This document shows positions 33,088-40,832 of a DNA stretch of 64,000 nucleotides, piece by piece (position 1 is the stretch's first letter; each line of letters begins with the position of its first letter). The notes beneath the pieces are model-generated. The model did not search any database. It was not told the origin of the DNA and worked only from the letters and a program-made list of their open reading frames with translations. The translations under genes and the position numbers were made by a program. Origin of the DNA: an uncultured Lachnospiraceae bacterium (GTDB taxonomy: Bacteria > Bacillota > Clostridia > Lachnospirales > Lachnospiraceae); the NCBI GenBank assembly GCA_934293575.1, contig CAKQYU010000001.1, forward strand, positions 248,001-312,000, given 5' to 3'.

Positions 33088-34431
33088 ATGGCATTTGAAA
33101 GTTTATCCGATAAATTACAAAATGCATTCAAAAAGTTAAGAAGCAAAGGTGCGCTTACGGAAGCAGATGTGAAAGATGCAATGAAAGAAGTAAAACGTGC
33201 ACTGTTAGAAGCGGATGTTAACTTTAAGGTTGTAAAACAGTTTATTCAGGCTGTCAGTGACCGGGCAGTTGGTGAGGATGTCTTAAAGGGATTAAATCCC
33301 GGACAGATGGTAATCAAAATTGTAAAAGAAGAGATGGATAAATTGATGGGCTCTTCCACAACGGAAATAAAACTGTTACCATCAAATGAAGTGACTGTTA
33401 TTATGATGTGTGGTTTGCAGGGTGCAGGTAAAACAACAACAGTTGCCAAGCTTGCAGGTAAATACAAAGAACGCGGTAAAAAATGTCTGTTAACCGCCTG
33501 TGACGTTTATCGTCCGGCTGCGATTAAACAGTTGGAGATTAACGGTGAAAAGCAGGGTGTTCCGGTATTTACCATGGGAGACCAGAATTCACCGGTTGAT
33601 ATTGCAAAAGCGGCAGTAGAGCATGCAGCAAAAAATGGAATACAGATTGTATTTTTAGATACAGCAGGTCGTCTTCATGTAGATGAAGCAATGATGGAAG
33701 AATTACAGTTGATTAAGCAGAATGTGAATGTTACCTGTACAATTTTAACGGTTGATGCAATGACAGGACAGGATGCTGTAAATGTAGCAAAGAGTTTTGA
33801 TGAAAAGATTGGAATTGATGGTGTAATTCTTACAAAATTAGATGGTGACACCAGAGGTGGTGCGGCATTATCAATTCGTGCTGTAACAGGAAAGCCTATT
33901 TATTATGTTGGTATGGGTGAAAAGCTTTCTGATTTGGAGCAGTTTTATCCGGATCGAATGGCAAGCCGTATCCTTGGAATGGGTGATGTGGAGTCCTTAA
34001 TCGAAAAAGCACAGAATGCAATCGATGAAGAAAAAGCAAAAGAGATGGAGCAAAAGCTTCGTAGTAAACAAGGTTTTGACTTCAATGATTTCTTAGATAG
34101 TTTTGAACAGATGGAAAAAATGGGTGGAATGCAGGATATGCTTTCCATGTTACCGGGAATGGGTTCACAGTTAAAAAATGTTGAAATTGACGAAAAACAG
34201 ATGAATCGGCCAAAGGCGATTATTTTGTCAATGACGAAGGAAGAACGCGCCAATCCATCCATAATTAACCCAAGTAGAAAAAGAAGGATTGCAGCCGGTG
34301 CCGGTGTAGATGTAAGTGAAGTAAACCGGTTACTTAAGCAGTACGAACAGACAAAGAAACAGATGAAGCAGTTGTCCGGTATGTTTGGCGGTAAACGTGG
34401 CAAACGATTCCGGATGCCATTTGGATTTTGA
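33088..34431 (+). CDS. ffh: Signal recognition particle GTPase Ffh
   Basis: SRP54 homologue that binds signal peptides and SRP RNA and docks with FtsY. 447 aa. N domain ~1-85, G domain with GLQGAGKTTTVAKLA (~108), TACDVYRPAA, LDTAGRL (~190) and TKLDGDTRGGAAL (~247). The methionine-rich M domain (~300-447) includes GMQDMLSMLPGMG and an RRIAAGAG-type RNA-binding segment. It follows ylxM in the same operon. Confidence 0.97.
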   Translation: MAFESLSDKLQNAFKKLRSKGALTEADVKDAMKEVKRALLEADVNFKVVKQFIQAVSDRAVGEDVLKGLNPGQMVIKIVKEEMDKLMGSSTTEIKLLPSNEVTVIMMCGLQGAGKTTTVAKLAGKYKERGKKCLLTACDVYRPAAIKQLEINGEKQGVPVFTMGDQNSPVDIAKAAVEHAAKNGIQIVFLDTAGRLHVDEAMMEELQLIKQNVNVTCTILTVDAMTGQDAVNVAKSFDEKIGIDGVILTKLDGDTRGGAALSIRAVTGKPIYYVGMGEKLSDLEQFYPDRMASRILGMGDVESLIEKAQNAIDEEKAKEMEQKLRSKQGFDFNDFLDSFEQMEKMGGMQDMLSMLPGMGSQLKNVEIDEKQMNRPKAIILSMTKEERANPSIINPSRKRRIAAGAGVDVSEVNRLLKQYEQTKKQMKQLSGMFGGKRGKRFRMPFGF

Positions 34432-34528
34432 TGAAAAAACCTATTTGTAATAAAATTAGAGATATGGTTTTTACATATATGCTATGTTTAGCAGTACTTA
34501 TGTACAGATTATAAAGGAGGTGAAAACA

Positions 34529-34774
34529 ATGGCAGTAAAGATGAGATTAAAGAGAATGGGATATAAGAGACATCCTTTCTATAGAGTAGTAGTTGCAGAT
34601 GCTCGTTCTCCAAGAGATGGTAGATTCATCGAGGAAATCGGTACCTATGATCCAAACCAGGAGCCAAGCGTAGTTAAGATTGACGCTGAGGCTGCAAAGA
34701 AGTGGTTAGCAAATGGTGCTCAGCCAACAGATACTGTTGCTAAGTTGTTAAAGCAGGCAGGAATCGAGAAGTAA
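34529..34774 (+). CDS. rpsP: 30S ribosomal protein S16
   Basis: 81-aa small-subunit protein: [20 protein letters not shown], then [22 protein letters not shown], full length. ATG 34529 is preceded by AAAGGAGGTG; the upstream in-frame ATG at 34484 lies in untranslated sequence. First of the rpsP-khpA-rimM-trmD set. Confidence 0.97.
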   Translation: MAVKMRLKRMGYKRHPFYRVVVADARSPRDGRFIEEIGTYDPNQEPSVVKIDAEAAKKWLANGAQPTDTVAKLLKQAGIEK

Positions 34775-34795
34775 GACTTGGGAGGTTATTCGTAG

Positions 34796-35023
34796 ATGAA
34801 AGAATTAGTAGAAGTAATAGCAAAATCCCTAGTTGATCACCCGGATGAAGTTGAAGTTGTTGAAACTTCAAAAGATGACGCTATTTATGTTGAGCTTAAA
34901 GTTGCCCAGGAAGACATGGGTAAAGTAATTGGTAAGCAGGGTAGAATCGCAAAGTCTATCCGAACAGTTGTGAAAGCAGCTGCCTCAAAGGGTGATAAGA
35001 AGGTAGTCGTAGTCATCAAATAA
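34796..35023 (+). CDS. khpA: KH-domain RNA-binding protein KhpA
   Basis: 75-aa protein made of one KH domain with the GxxG loop in MGKVIGKQGRIAKSIRTVVKAAA. KhpA pairs with KhpB/Jag to bind many RNAs and influences cell division and wall growth in Firmicutes. It lies between rpsP and rimM as usual. The partner gene is not in the window. Confidence 0.93.
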   Translation: MKELVEVIAKSLVDHPDEVEVVETSKDDAIYVELKVAQEDMGKVIGKQGRIAKSIRTVVKAAASKGDKKVVVVIK

Positions 35024-35038
35024 TGATGTCTAGGTAAT

Positions 35039-35060
35039 GCCGGCGACAAATGTCGTCGGC
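35039..35060 (+). other. Stable hairpin between khpA and rimM
   Basis: A 10-bp GC-rich stem (one G-T pair) with an AA loop is followed by only a weak T-rich stretch. It may attenuate transcription or set mRNA stability between rpsP-khpA and rimM-trmD. Confidence 0.5.
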
Positions 35061-35088
35061 ATATTTCATATGGTCAAAAGGAGTTTTC

Positions 35089-35619
35089 ATGGAAAATCAA
35101 ACAATAGATATTGATAATTTGCTGCAGATAGGAACCATTACATCGACTCATGGAATTCGGGGAGAAGTAAAAGTGTTTCCGATGACAGATGATAATAAAC
35201 GATTTAAAAAATTAAAGGAATGTTTTATTGAATATCGAAATGAATGGATACCGGTAGTTTGCAAGAGTGCCAAATTCTTTAAGAATATGGTAATTTTAGG
35301 ATTTGAGGGTATTGATAATATAAATGATGTTGAGAAGTACAGACAGTGTAAATTATATGTTGACCGGCAGCATGCGGTAGCATTGGAAAAAGATGAATAC
35401 TTTATTGCGGATTTGATTGGGTTATCGGTATATACACAGGAAGACAATTGTCTTGGGGTTTTGACGGAAGTAATCCCGACCGGTGCGAATGATGTATACG
35501 TTGTTGTGGATACCGATAAAAAAGAGCGTTTAATACCAGCAATCAAAGACTGTATTTTGGCAATTGATCTGGAAAATAAAAAAATGACGGTAAAATTGCT
35601 AAAGGGAATGGAGGAATAA
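35089..35619 (+). CDS. rimM: Ribosome maturation factor RimM
   Basis: 176-aa 30S assembly factor that binds S19. N-terminal beta-barrel: LQIGTITSTHGIRGEVKVFPMTDD; C-terminal PRC-barrel: YFIADLIGLSVYTQEDNCLGVLTEV and the conserved RLIPAIKDCI. ATG 35089 has AAAAGGAG 5 nt upstream; the earlier ATG at 35050 lies within the intergenic hairpin. It ends one base before trmD. Confidence 0.95.
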   Translation: MENQTIDIDNLLQIGTITSTHGIRGEVKVFPMTDDNKRFKKLKECFIEYRNEWIPVVCKSAKFFKNMVILGFEGIDNINDVEKYRQCKLYVDRQHAVALEKDEYFIADLIGLSVYTQEDNCLGVLTEVIPTGANDVYVVVDTDKKERLIPAIKDCILAIDLENKKMTVKLLKGMEE

Positions 35620-35620
35620 A

Positions 35621-36334
35621 GTGAATTTTCATATATTGACATTATTTCCCGAAATGGTTATGCAGGGATTGAATACTTCAATTATCGGACGTGCAATGAA
35701 AAAGGGAATACTTTCGATTGAAGCAACGAATATAAGGGATTATACAAAAGAAAAACACGGACAGGTGGATGATTATCCTTATGGTGGTGGAGCCGGTATG
35801 GTTATGCAGGCACAACCGGTTTATGAGGCTTATCTGCATGTATTGAATCAATTAAATATCCCGGAGGGAGAAAAAAAACCGAGAGTTATTTATATGACCC
35901 CGCAGGGAAAGGTTTTTAATCAGAAAATTGCACAGGAACTGGCACAGGAAGAAAATCTCATTTTTTTATGTGGACATTATGAAGGAATTGATGAGCGTGT
36001 ATTAAATAAAATTGTAACGGATCAGTTATCCATTGGAGATTATGTATTAACAGGCGGAGAACTGCCGGCTATGGTTATGATTGATACCATATCAAGACTG
36101 GTTCCGGGGGTGCTTAATAATAATGCCAGTGCGGAATTTGAAACATTTCATGATAATCTGCTCGAATATCCGCAATATACAAGACCGGAGGAATTTATGG
36201 GAGAAAAGGTACCGGAGGTATTGTTAAGCGGACATCATAAAAACATTGAAAAATGGAGATTGGAGCAGTCTGTGGAACGAACGAAGAAGAACAGACCGGA
36301 TTTATATGCTTTGTGGGAGAAAGGCCAAAATTAA
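35621..36334 (+). CDS. trmD: tRNA (guanine37-N1)-methyltransferase
   Basis: SPOUT-fold enzyme that makes m1G37 in tRNAs, preventing frameshifts. 237 aa. Starts MNFHILTLFPEMV; the trefoil-knot SAM site includes LCGHYEGIDERV (~114) and SIGDYVLTGGELPAMVMID (~137). The GTG start lies one base after the rimM stop with a GGAGG upstream. Confidence 0.96.
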   Translation: MNFHILTLFPEMVMQGLNTSIIGRAMKKGILSIEATNIRDYTKEKHGQVDDYPYGGGAGMVMQAQPVYEAYLHVLNQLNIPEGEKKPRVIYMTPQGKVFNQKIAQELAQEENLIFLCGHYEGIDERVLNKIVTDQLSIGDYVLTGGELPAMVMIDTISRLVPGVLNNNASAEFETFHDNLLEYPQYTRPEEFMGEKVPEVLLSGHHKNIEKWRLEQSVERTKKNRPDLYALWEKGQN

Positions 36335-36348
36335 TATAAGGGGCGGAT

Positions 36349-37383
36349 ATGGGATATAAGAAAACGGATTTGCTATCGGTAACGGAACAAATTTACAACA
36401 TAAAAGAAAAAATTCAGGATTTAAACAGAGAATTGGATTATGAAAAATTTCATGAACGATATATGCCTAGAAAAAGTGCGGTTGCCGGAAGACAGTGGGG
36501 TGCACAGGTTGGTTTTGTTGCTATCTTAGGCAGTATTATTGTTGCTTGTATTGCTGTTATCATGTATTGCATGAACAATATGCAGCCTCTGCTTGGAATT
36601 GTACTTGGGATTGCCTCTGCCATGATGATTGGCTGTATTTGGTTGATTTTTTTAGCAACCAAAGAAAAAATCGGTTCACCGTTACAATGTCAGATGGAGC
36701 TGGAACGGGTAAGAAGCAAGATTGCACTGTTAAAGGAAAAAATTTCCGATTTGAATTTTCAGTTGGAAGAGCTGTGTCAAAGACAGGATGCACTGTTAGC
36801 CGAGAAAAATTATATCCAAAATGTTTTAGAAGAAAAAGGAATTATTCTTAAAGATGCCGTGGTAGATGAGGCAGTACGAAACAAAAACGGATTAACTTTC
36901 AGTCTGAAAGAAGAAACAGAAGGTACGGATGATTTGTTGGAATTGTTCGAACTGTATTCGAGTGAAGAAAAATTACTGCTTCAGTTTAATGACAGATTAC
37001 AGGTGCAGATTGATTGCTATAATAAAGACATTATGGGTATTGAAGATGATTTTTCCGTTGCAAAACAAAAGATTATATTTTGTGTTGGTTTATTTGTTCT
37101 CATGATTATCATACAATCCATTTTTATTGGAACAACGGAGGGAATCTCTGCATTAATCTGTATTTTGTTATCTGTATTTGTATTGGTTTATATTGACCGT
37201 TCCTGTACACAGCCGATTCTTTTGTATCTGATTGAACATGAAAGTGATTTGACAAAAGAATATGCATTTTGTAATAATATTGTTCCGATATACAAAAAAA
37301 GAGAAGAGGTAATAAAATCCCTTCACGAGAATCAAAAGGAACTGCAGGTAATCAGACAGAAAAAAGATGCATTGGATGCATAA
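36349..37383 (+). CDS. Unrecognised four-TM coiled-coil protein between trmD and rplS
   Basis: I do not recognise this 344-aa protein. Predicted layout: an N-terminal heptad-rich segment (~8-35), membrane segments at ~52-74 and ~78-103, a long coiled coil (~112-165, LERVRSKIALLKEKISDLNF onward), an acidic stretch near 185-210, two more membrane segments at ~243-262 and ~265-285, and a final charged helix (~300-344). No catalytic motif is visible. ATG follows GGGGCGGAT 15 bp after trmD. It interrupts the usually tight trmD-rplS pair and precedes a separate promoter for rplS, so it is probably co-transcribed with trmD. Confidence 0.7.
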   Translation: MGYKKTDLLSVTEQIYNIKEKIQDLNRELDYEKFHERYMPRKSAVAGRQWGAQVGFVAILGSIIVACIAVIMYCMNNMQPLLGIVLGIASAMMIGCIWLIFLATKEKIGSPLQCQMELERVRSKIALLKEKISDLNFQLEELCQRQDALLAEKNYIQNVLEEKGIILKDAVVDEAVRNKNGLTFSLKEETEGTDDLLELFELYSSEEKLLLQFNDRLQVQIDCYNKDIMGIEDDFSVAKQKIIFCVGLFVLMIIIQSIFIGTTEGISALICILLSVFVLVYIDRSCTQPILLYLIEHESDLTKEYAFCNNIVPIYKKREEVIKSLHENQKELQVIRQKKDALDA

Positions 37384-37388
37384 AAAAC

Positions 37389-37417
37389 TTGCATTTTATA
37401 TTATTCTGTGATAAATT
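37389..37417 (+). promoter_or_regulatory. Probable rplS promoter
   Basis: TTGCAT (37389-37394), 17 bp, TAAATT (37412-37417), just after the stop of the membrane protein gene. Confidence 0.5.
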
Positions 37418-37424
37418 ATATGAG

Positions 37425-37547
37425 TTGTGATTTCTATGTAGATACATAGTACACATATTATGGATGGTCCTCTGCGAGTTTGACAAGGTCAGTAAAAGTC
37501 GAAAGACGAAGCTTGTAAGAACGTCTGAAATTTTAAGGAGGTTCGTG
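37425..37547 (+). ncRNA. Structured rplS leader, candidate L19 autoregulatory element
   Basis: The ~120-nt leader holds a hairpin at 37434-37449 (CTATGT/ACATAG) and a nested structure: ACAAG...CTTGT enclosing GTC-GAAA-GAC with a GNRA-type tetraloop, then the AAGGAGG ribosome site. Firmicutes often have an L19 leader in this position; membership in that family was not tested. Confidence 0.5.
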
Positions 37548-37895
37548 ATGAACGATATTATTAAGAACATTGAAGCTGCACAGTTAAAGGCTGAAGTGCC
37601 TGAGTTTAACGTTGGTGATACTGTTAAAGTATCTGCTAAGGTTAAGGAAGGTAACAGAGAAAGAATTCAGGTATTTGAAGGAACTGTTATCAAACGTCAG
37701 GGTGGAAGCAACAGAGAGACATTTACAGTTCGTAAGAACTCAAACGGTGTTGGTGTTGAGAAGACATGGCCATTACACTCACCAATCGTAGAGAAGATTG
37801 AAGTTGTAAGACATGGTAAAGCTAGACGTGCTAAGTTATATTACTTACGTAACCGTGTAGGTAAGGCAGCTAGATTAAAAGAAATTGTAAAATAA
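37548..37895 (+). CDS. rplS: 50S ribosomal protein L19
   Basis: 115-aa ribosomal protein at the 30S-50S interface: [26 protein letters not shown] at ~21, [21 protein letters not shown] at ~72 and [21 protein letters not shown] at the end. ATG 37548 has AAGGAGG 7 nt upstream; upstream in-frame ATG 37464 lies in the leader. Confidence 0.97.
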   Translation: MNDIIKNIEAAQLKAEVPEFNVGDTVKVSAKVKEGNRERIQVFEGTVIKRQGGSNRETFTVRKNSNGVGVEKTWPLHSPIVEKIEVVRHGKARRAKLYYLRNRVGKAARLKEIVK

Positions 37896-37904
37896 TCTTT
37901 TAAA

Positions 37905-37942
37905 AAAAGGGGCTGGAGTATTTTTACTCTAGCCTTTTGTTC
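37905..37942 (+). terminator. Terminator after rplS
   Basis: A 10-bp stem GGCTGGAGTA/TACTCTAGCC (one G-T pair) with a TTTT loop, preceded by A-rich and followed by T-rich sequence. Confidence 0.88.
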
Positions 37943-37994
37943 TTTTGTGATGTAAAATTATCTGAGGAATAAATAGACAATTTGGAGAGTATAT

Positions 37995-38585
37995 ATGGGA
38001 CGTCGTAGAAGAAGATATCGTAGTAGTTATGAACGGGATGAATTTGATTTTGGAGATTTTTTTACGAGTGTAGGACAATGGGCAATTTCAATTTTTGTTG
38101 TTGTGATTGTTGGCTACAGCATTGTAACATTTGGAATACAGTCGGTAACAATGGTTGGTCAGAGCATGGAACCTGTTTTGACCAATCAGGATGTGGTTTT
38201 ATTAAATAAACGTGCATATACATTTCAGGAACCGAAACGATATGATATTGTTGCATTCAAGTTAAAAGAAGATACCGATGCATATTTTAATATCAAACGT
38301 ATTGTAGGTTTACCCGGAGAAACGATACAAATTAAAAACGGAAAAATATTTGTTGACGGGAATGTTTTGACGGATCTGCCGTTTGAGGATTTAATCATGA
38401 CAGAGGGTGTTGCATTGGACGGTGTGACATTAGGTGAGAATGAATACTTTGTGATAGGAGATAACTGTAATAACAGTGAGGATTCCAGATATGTGAATAT
38501 CGGAAACATTTCCAAGAAGGAAATCTCCGGCAAGGTAATATTTCGGATTGCACCAAGAGATGCAATTGGATTTATAAAAAGTTAA
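37995..38585 (+). CDS. lepB: Signal peptidase I (first copy)
   Basis: Membrane serine-lysine protease that removes signal peptides. 196 aa. The very basic N-terminus (MGRRRRRYRSSYERDEF) is followed by one membrane anchor at ~30-50. The catalytic Ser lies in GQSMEP (~57) and the Lys in NIKRIVGLPGE (~100); box E is GDNCNNSEDSR (~153). Two further lepB-type features differ from the second copy: length of the basic head and the EPVLTNQD loop. It sits 99 bp after rplS beyond a terminator. Confidence 0.94.
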   Translation: MGRRRRRYRSSYERDEFDFGDFFTSVGQWAISIFVVVIVGYSIVTFGIQSVTMVGQSMEPVLTNQDVVLLNKRAYTFQEPKRYDIVAFKLKEDTDAYFNIKRIVGLPGETIQIKNGKIFVDGNVLTDLPFEDLIMTEGVALDGVTLGENEYFVIGDNCNNSEDSRYVNIGNISKKEISGKVIFRIAPRDAIGFIKS

Positions 38586-38599
38586 GGTGAGGTTTTTAT

Positions 38600-39439
38600 A
38601 TGAATATACAATGGTATCCTGGACATATGACCAAGGCAAAGCGTATGATGCAGGAAGATATAAAACTGATTGATATTGTAATTGAATTATTGGATGCCAG
38701 AGTGCCAATCAGCAGCCGGAATCCGGATATTGATACGCTTGCAAAGAATAAGTATCGTCTGGTGCTGTTAAACAAAAGTGATTTGGCGGATAACAGAACG
38801 AATCAGGAATGGGAAGCATATTTTAAGGAAAAAGGAATTATGGTGGTAACAATTAATGCCAGAAGCGGACAGGGAATGAAAGCGATTACCAGTCAGATTC
38901 AGGAGGCATGTAAAGAAAAGATAGAACGGGATCGGAAACGAGGTATATTGAATCGCCCAATCCGTGCTATGATTGTCGGAATACCGAATGTCGGAAAATC
39001 TACATTTATCAATTCCTATGCAAAAAAAGCATGTGCGAAGGTTGGAAACAAACCGGGTGTTACAAAGGGTAAACAATGGATTAAGATTAATAAAGGTGTG
39101 GAACTGTTGGACACACCGGGAATTTTATGGCCAAAGTTTGAGGATGAAAAAGTTGGTTTGCATCTGGCATTTATCGGTTCCATCAATGATGAAATTTTAC
39201 AGAAAACAGAGCTTGCATGTCAGTTGATTGATTTTATGAAAGAAAATTATTCCGGAGTATTACAGGAACGTTATCAGGTAGATGAAGCGGAAAAATCATC
39301 AAAAGTATTAGAAGAAATCGCAGTGAAGAGAGGTTGTCTGTTAAAAGGCAATGATTTGGATTATGAGAAAGCTGCAACGATTTTATTGGATGAATTTCGA
39401 AACGGTAAGCTTGGAAGGATTTCAATTGAAAAACCTTGA
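38600..39439 (+). CDS. rbgA: Ribosome biogenesis GTPase YlqF/RbgA
   Basis: Circularly permuted GTPase needed for late 50S assembly. 279 aa. Permuted motif order is visible: G4 LLNKSDLAD (~57) and the SARSG-like G5 INARSGQG come before G1 VGIPNVGKSTFIN (~130) and G3 LLDTPGILWP (~172). N-terminal MNIQWYPGHMTKAKR is diagnostic. It lies 14 bp after one signal peptidase gene and 37 bp before another. Confidence 0.95.
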   Translation: MNIQWYPGHMTKAKRMMQEDIKLIDIVIELLDARVPISSRNPDIDTLAKNKYRLVLLNKSDLADNRTNQEWEAYFKEKGIMVVTINARSGQGMKAITSQIQEACKEKIERDRKRGILNRPIRAMIVGIPNVGKSTFINSYAKKACAKVGNKPGVTKGKQWIKINKGVELLDTPGILWPKFEDEKVGLHLAFIGSINDEILQKTELACQLIDFMKENYSGVLQERYQVDEAEKSSKVLEEIAVKRGCLLKGNDLDYEKAATILLDEFRNGKLGRISIEKP

Positions 39440-39476
39440 AACAGGATTGTAAATAAGCTTTTTGTGAGGACAGAAT

Positions 39477-40040
39477 ATGAAAAAGAATACGACATCATCG
39501 GATGAAATCAATATTGTAAAAGAACTGGTTGAAATGGTACTATACATGGCATTTGTTTGTCTTGTAGTATGGTTATGCATAACGTTTGTCGGTCAGAGAA
39601 CAGTTGTTAACGGAGATTCCATGAATGATACCCTGCATGATAAGGATAATTTATGGGTAAGCAAGATTTCCTATCATTTGCATGATCCGGAGCGTTTTGA
39701 TATTGTTGTGTTTCCGTACAGGGACAGCGATGTTTTCTACATAAAAAGAGTAATCGGTCTGCCGGGAGAAACAGTAAGGATTGATGAAGAAGGAAATATC
39801 TATATTAATGGAGAAATTCTGGAAGAAAATTATGGATTGGAAACCATCGATTCCAGACACATCGGAAGAGCCATTGAAGAGGTTAAGCTTGGAAAAGATG
39901 AATACTTTGTAATGGGTGATAACCGTAATAACAGTAAGGACTCCAGATTTGAGGAAGTGGGTAATATCAAAAGAAGTGAAATAGATGGAAAGGCAGTATT
40001 TCGAATCTGGCCGCTTTCTAAGATAGGAAGAATAAAATAA
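39477..40040 (+). CDS. lepB: Signal peptidase I (second copy)
   Basis: 187-aa signal peptidase. Membrane anchor at ~20-43 (MVLYMAFVCLVVWLCITFVG). Catalytic Ser in GDSMNDTLH (~48), Lys in YIKRVIGLPGE (~90), box E GDNRNNSKDSR (~146). Compared with the first copy it has an acidic rather than basic N-terminus and a DTLH rather than EPVL loop near the active site, so substrate preferences may differ. The two copies share the same operon. Confidence 0.94.
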   Translation: MKKNTTSSDEINIVKELVEMVLYMAFVCLVVWLCITFVGQRTVVNGDSMNDTLHDKDNLWVSKISYHLHDPERFDIVVFPYRDSDVFYIKRVIGLPGETVRIDEEGNIYINGEILEENYGLETIDSRHIGRAIEEVKLGKDEYFVMGDNRNNSKDSRFEEVGNIKRSEIDGKAVFRIWPLSKIGRIK

Positions 40041-40054
40041 AGGATTGAAATTAT

Positions 40055-40810
40055 ATGAATATAAAAGAAATTCAGGATCAGTTTAAACATGCATCGATTG
40101 ACCGGTTGCCGGATTTGATTGATACTTATGGGACGGATATGCGTACCGGTGTAAAAAGGGCATGTATTGCAGCTCAGAAAAAATTAGACGCATTTGAAAA
40201 AGAAAAAGTAAGAACCTTTCAGATGCAGGAATATGAACGAAAATACGAAAATTGCCGATATATATGTGGAATTGATGAAGTCGGACGTGGACCGTTAGCA
40301 GGACCGGTTGTTGCAGCCGCAGTTATTTTACCGAAGGATGTTGATATCTATTATCTGAATGATTCCAAGCAATTATCCGAGAAAAAACGGGAAGAACTGT
40401 ATCATGAGATTATGGATAAGGCTGTTTCTGTCGGGATTGGTTTTGCGGATGAAAAATGTATTGATGAGATTAACATCTTACAGGCGGATTATGTTGCAAT
40501 GCGGATTGCCTTATCAAAGCTTTGTGTGGTTCCGGATGTCTTGCTAAATGATGCGGTTATCATACCAGAGGTGGATATTTTACAGGAAAAAATCATCAAG
40601 GGTGATGCAAAAAGTGTTTCCATTGCAGCGGCAAGCATTGTTGCAAAGGTAACAAGGGATCATTATATGGAGGAGATGGACAAACAATATCCGGGTTATG
40701 GTTTTGCAAGCAACAAAGGGTATGGAAGTGCAGCTCATATTGAAGCAATTAAGCAGATAGGACCTTGTCCGATTCACAGAAAAACGTTTATTAAGAATTT
40801 TGTAGATTGA
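40055..40810 (+). CDS. rnhB: Ribonuclease HII
   Basis: Cuts RNA in RNA-DNA hybrids and single ribonucleotides in DNA. 251 aa. An N-terminal ~65-residue extension precedes the catalytic core with CGIDEVGRGPLAGPVVAAAV (~71); DAKSVSIAAASIVAKVTRD and GYGFASNKGYGSAAH follow at ~185-225. The extension resembles that of B. subtilis RNase HII. rbgA-rnhB proximity is conserved in Firmicutes. Confidence 0.95.
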   Translation: MNIKEIQDQFKHASIDRLPDLIDTYGTDMRTGVKRACIAAQKKLDAFEKEKVRTFQMQEYERKYENCRYICGIDEVGRGPLAGPVVAAAVILPKDVDIYYLNDSKQLSEKKREELYHEIMDKAVSVGIGFADEKCIDEINILQADYVAMRIALSKLCVVPDVLLNDAVIIPEVDILQEKIIKGDAKSVSIAAASIVAKVTRDHYMEEMDKQYPGYGFASNKGYGSAAHIEAIKQIGPCPIHRKTFIKNFVD

Positions 40811-40832
40811 TAATTAATTATTGGGGATACTT

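Noticed and set aside
34432..34528. Separate promoter for rpsP
   Set aside because: Only poor -35/-10 pairs with wrong spacing; read-through from ffh is simpler.
35039..35060. Full terminator between khpA and rimM
   Set aside because: The stem is strong but the T-run is too weak for a confident terminator; listed as a hairpin only.
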